NCBI GenBank assembly: GCA_003512875.1
Contig: DONZ01000196.1
Location: 1 to 18,633, forward strand
Direction: 5' to 3'
Length of the DNA stretch: 18,633 nucleotides
From: Desulfovibrio sp.
Lineage (GTDB): Bacteria > Desulfobacterota > Desulfovibrionia > Desulfovibrionales > Desulfovibrionaceae
The notes under the pieces were generated by a model. That model was not told the origin of the DNA. It made no database searches and saw nothing but the letters and a program-made list of their open reading frames with translations. This document shows, one piece after another, positions 15,988 through 18,633 of the stretch (within the stretch, counting starts at the first letter, position 1; each line of letters opens with the position of its first letter). A program made the position numbers and the translations under genes.

Positions 15988-16032
15988 ATTTAGAAAATCA
16001 TATCATAACTTTTTACGGGGAACAGGAAACAG

Positions 16033-18633
16033 ATGTTGTCAACAGCAATTATTCAATCTTTTCTTTATGTAGGTATCATTATCAGCTTAGGCGGTTTAAT
16101 ACTTGCTTCACGTTTATCCAAAACGTATCTCGCGTTTTTAGGCTTATGCATTGCTGACATCGGCTATGTCTGCATTGGTTTGTCGATACCAAACGATTCC
16201 GCATACATAGGAAGCATTGCATTAATGAGTTTCAATGCCGTTGCGCGGCTTGCGGCTTTAATTGCTTTAATAAGAATGGCAAAAGTCAGCCGGGCATTGA
16301 AACTGCCCCTTGCCGGAATAGCAAAAGAACTCCCTTATTCTTCTGTTGTTTTCGCTCTCGCTCTTTTCAGCGCCATTGAAATATCTCCTTTCTTCACCCC
16401 TGACGCAAGACATTATATACTTTACGGCGCCATACTTCTTGGCGACCCGCTCCATATTTCAAGCTACGGAATAGCGGCGATTGTCACGCTGATCAACATC
16501 GCCAAACTTGTGATGACTCTTTTCATTGTCCATTCTCTCTTTCAAGGAAATTCCTATTCCCATAAAACGGAAAACGCATGGAACGATTTCAAAACAAGCC
16601 CGCTTTTGCTTCATCTCCTCTTTGCGGTTCTTGTTATTTTCGGATTAGGTTCCCATGAATTTATCCATTACCTGACAACAACATATGCACAAAATACTTT
16701 CAGCCAGCAATTCCCCGATTTTACGCTGACATGGAAAACAGAAACCCTTATCCTTTATATGGGTGCGGCGCTTGTTCTTGCCGGCGGTTTCATTCTTCCC
16801 TGCTTGCGCAAACCGCTTGCTTTTGTCATTGCCGCCGTTTCTTTCATCTTCGCCGCGCTTGACCATTCAGGCTCAGCCCTTTCTTATTTCTTTGCCGTTC
16901 TTTCCGGATTTATGGCAATGATCATCACCCTTTATTCCTTTGGATACATCAAACATAACGAAACAAGCTATTATGCCTTGCTCCTTTTGATGTTCGCTTC
17001 CATTTTAGGATTACTGACAAGCGAAAATTCAGGTTCTTTCTTTGTTTTTTGGGAAATCATGACGTTAAGCTCCTATGTCCTTGTCGCTTTCGACGATACC
17101 CCAAAAGCGCATTATGCGGCAAAAAAATATTTTCTCATGTCCGGCATCGGGGCGGTGATCATGCTTCCTGCTTTGCTTATGCTGCAGCTGCACAATGCAC
17201 AGGAACTATATGCCCTGCTCACAGCCGAAGAAGCAATAAACGTGTTTCTTTACGTCTGCCTTATCGCTCTGTTCATCGGCTTTGGCGTTAAAGCCGGTGT
17301 TTTTCCGTTCCATTCATGGCTTCCCGACGCCCACCCCGCCGCGCCTTCCTCTGTTTCCGCTCCTCTTTCCGGCATTCTTACCAAAACGGGCTTATATGGA
17401 ATGCTCTTTTTCTTTTCAACGTTTTTAGGGTTCGGACTTTTACAAAATTCCCTCGTCTGCCCGTTCTTCAAACTCCCCTCAATAGGCGTCGTCCTTATCC
17501 TTTTGGGCATTATCACCATGTTTTACGGGGAAATCAAAGCCTACCAAGCAATAGAAATCAAACGCCTTTTCGCCTATTCCACCATCGGGCAGATCGGTGA
17601 GATTTGCATGACACTGGGCGTTTTCTCCTATCTTGCGACGACAGGGGCATTATTCCACATTTTCAACCATGCGGTCATGAAAGATTTGATATTCCTTTGC
17701 ACAGGCGTTTTCATTCTCCGTTCCGGCTTCACCAAAATCGAGGATTTGAAAGGACTCGGCAAAGTAATGCCTTTTACCGCCAGCTGCATGGTTATCGGCT
17801 TGCTTTCCATTTTGGGTCTGCCCCCTTTGGCAGGCTTCAACAGCAAATTCATCATGCTTTTGGGTTTGGCGGAATACAGCCCTTATTTAGCCGCCCTCAT
17901 GCTTCTTGCAAGCTTCATCGGCTGTGTGTACTACACAAGAATCATCCGTATCCTTGTTTTTGAAAAATACACCGGACCGCAAGTTGCCGACGCAACTCCC
18001 GCAATGAAGGCAGCCTTGGGCGCACTCGCTTTCCTCTGCGTCCTTTTCGGAATTTATCCGGAACTTGTTCTCAATACGCTCATTGCTCCGGTAACCGATC
18101 TTATCGCAGGCAAAGGCGGTTTCAACCTTTCCGGTCAAGGTCTTGACCTTGTCAGCCTGACCACGGTCACATGGAAAAGCCCCGCCCTTATTATTGTACT
18201 CGGAGCGGTTTTACCTGTCATTCTGCGCAAAAATCCCATGCAAAGCGGTATCGCAAGCGTTTTCGTGCTTGGTTTCGCAAGCGTTGCTTTGCTTGTGACC
18301 ATGGGTCAATATGACACCCTGTCCTGCATTTTTGCACTCGGCATCACAGTAATCGGAGCGACAACAGCTTGCTATTCCATTGGATACTTGGAACATAACC
18401 ACGCCCAATGGCGTTATTACGCATCTTTCCTCTGCATGTGCGGCGGTTTGGTCGGCGTTGCGACTTCCTCGAATTTGTTCAGCTTTTTCTTCTTTTGGGA
18501 AATCATGAGTTCGTGGACTTTGTATTTTGTCATTATTCATGAAGAAACCCGTGAATCCCTTTGGGAAGGCTTTAAATATTTCCTCTTCAATATGATTGGG
18601 GCTGGTTTCCTCTTCCTTGGCGTGATTTTAACC
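16033..18633 (+). CDS. CooM-like membrane subunit of an energy-converting hydrogenase or related complex (C-terminus outside window)
   Basis: Open for 867 codons to the window edge. A very hydrophobic multi-pass protein of the proton-antiporter superfamily (NuoL/M/N, HycC, MrpA/D). The central full module (about 230-700) keeps the pump residues: E341 in FVFWEIM, K420 in GFGVKAGVFPFHSWLPDAHPAAP, and K550 in FNHAVMKD, with the family run ILGLPPLAGFNSKF near 593-605. A second module starts near 715 and has its own FFFWEIM glutamate E823. Residues 1-230 resemble the second half of a module. Two antiporter modules in one chain is a feature I associate with CooM of CO-induced group 4 [NiFe] hydrogenases, found in Desulfovibrio; Mrp- or Hyf-like complexes are alternatives. 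No hydrogenase catalytic subunit is in the window, so the partner is unproven. ATG at 16033 has AGGAAA upstream. Probably the first gene of an operon. Confidence 0.82.
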   Translation, partial: MLSTAIIQSFLYVGIIISLGGLILASRLSKTYLAFLGLCIADIGYVCIGLSIPNDSAYIGSIALMSFNAVARLAALIALIRMAKVSRALKLPLAGIAKELPYSSVVFALALFSAIEISPFFTPDARHYILYGAILLGDPLHISSYGIAAIVTLINIAKLVMTLFIVHSLFQGNSYSHKTENAWNDFKTSPLLLHLLFAVLVIFGLGSHEFIHYLTTTYAQNTFSQQFPDFTLTWKTETLILYMGAALVLAGGFILPCLRKPLAFVIAAVSFIFAALDHSGSALSYFFAVLSGFMAMIITLYSFGYIKHNETSYYALLLLMFASILGLLTSENSGSFFVFWEIMTLSSYVLVAFDDTPKAHYAAKKYFLMSGIGAVIMLPALLMLQLHNAQELYALLTAEEAINVFLYVCLIALFIGFGVKAGVFPFHSWLPDAHPAAPSSVSAPLSGILTKTGLYGMLFFFSTFLGFGLLQNSLVCPFFKLPSIGVVLILLGIITMFYGEIKAYQAIEIKRLFAYSTIGQIGEICMTLGVFSYLATTGALFHIFNHAVMKDLIFLCTGVFILRSGFTKIEDLKGLGKVMPFTASCMVIGLLSILGLPPLAGFNSKFIMLLGLAEYSPYLAALMLLASFIGCVYYTRIIRILVFEKYTGPQVADATPAMKAALGALAFLCVLFGIYPELVLNTLIAPVTDLIAGKGGFNLSGQGLDLVSLTTVTWKSPALIIVLGAVLPVILRKNPMQSGIASVFVLGFASVALLVTMGQYDTLSCIFALGITVIGATTACYSIGYLEHNHAQWRYYASFLCMCGGLVGVATSSNLFSFFFFWEIMSSWTLYFVIIHEETRESLWEGFKYFLFNMIGAGFLFLGVILT

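Noticed and set aside
16267..18540. Six short minus-strand open frames (62 to 109 codons)
   Set aside because: All are antisense to the continuous CooM-like frame, which is clearly coding; they lack ribosome sites.
1..18633. Search for CRISPR arrays, insertion sequences, phage genes, tRNA and defence systems
   Set aside because: No spaced direct repeats, transposase or integrase motifs, tRNA cloverleaf or toxin-antitoxin-like pairs were seen; nearly all of the sequence is explained by housekeeping genes.

Overview
The window reads as chromosomal core DNA of a Gram-negative bacterium. Two predicted lipoproteins (15218-15760 and 9762-11099), one a NlpC/P60 enzyme with SH3 domains of the type known from Desulfovibrio, a TPR protein between pyrF and recJ, and a giant CooM-like membrane subunit all point to the Desulfovibrionaceae. 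Base composition is moderate, with AT-rich intergenic DNA, which would fit the low-GC, host-associated members (the Lawsonia / Bilophila / Taurinivorans neighbourhood) better than free-living GC-rich Desulfovibrio. The taxonomy is inference from gene content, not a database result. I see no mobile element, CRISPR array, tRNA or rRNA.

Layout: (1) Positions 2-79 hold the last 25 codons of a plus-strand gene that converges on ppk1; a strong hairpin at 81-116 lies between the two and can end both. (2) ppx and ppk1 (3187 down to 138, minus strand) form a two-gene polyphosphate unit with its own promoter, which sits just after the terminator of the next cluster. (3) From about 15090 down to 3350 eleven genes lie head to tail on the minus strand with gaps of 29 bases or less, several overlaps, and one larger gap of 86 bases: aroK/L, aroC, recD2, an SH3-NlpC/P60 lipoprotein, mtaB, yicC, a RemA/DUF370 gene, gmk, pyrF, a TPR gene and recJ. 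A hairpin at 3247-3270 ends the run. (4) A single-gene unit for a small NlpC/P60 lipoprotein (15218-15760) with its own terminator. (5) A divergent 272-base intergenic region, then a plus-strand gene from 16033 that stays open to the window edge (867 codons seen). It is a membrane protein built from proton-antiporter modules (NuoL/M/N, HycC, Mrp superfamily), most like CooM of CO-induced/energy-converting [NiFe] hydrogenases.

The long cluster joins chorismate synthesis (AroK/L, AroC), nucleotide synthesis (PyrF, Gmk), DNA repair (RecD2, RecJ), tRNA modification (MtaB), RNA turnover (YicC) and cell-wall editing (NlpC/P60): housekeeping functions likely co-expressed with growth rather than one pathway. 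The most notable item is the last gene: its visible sequence repeats itself with a period of about 480 residues and begins with what looks like the second half of an antiporter module, so the complete protein may be an array of two and a half pump modules in one chain.
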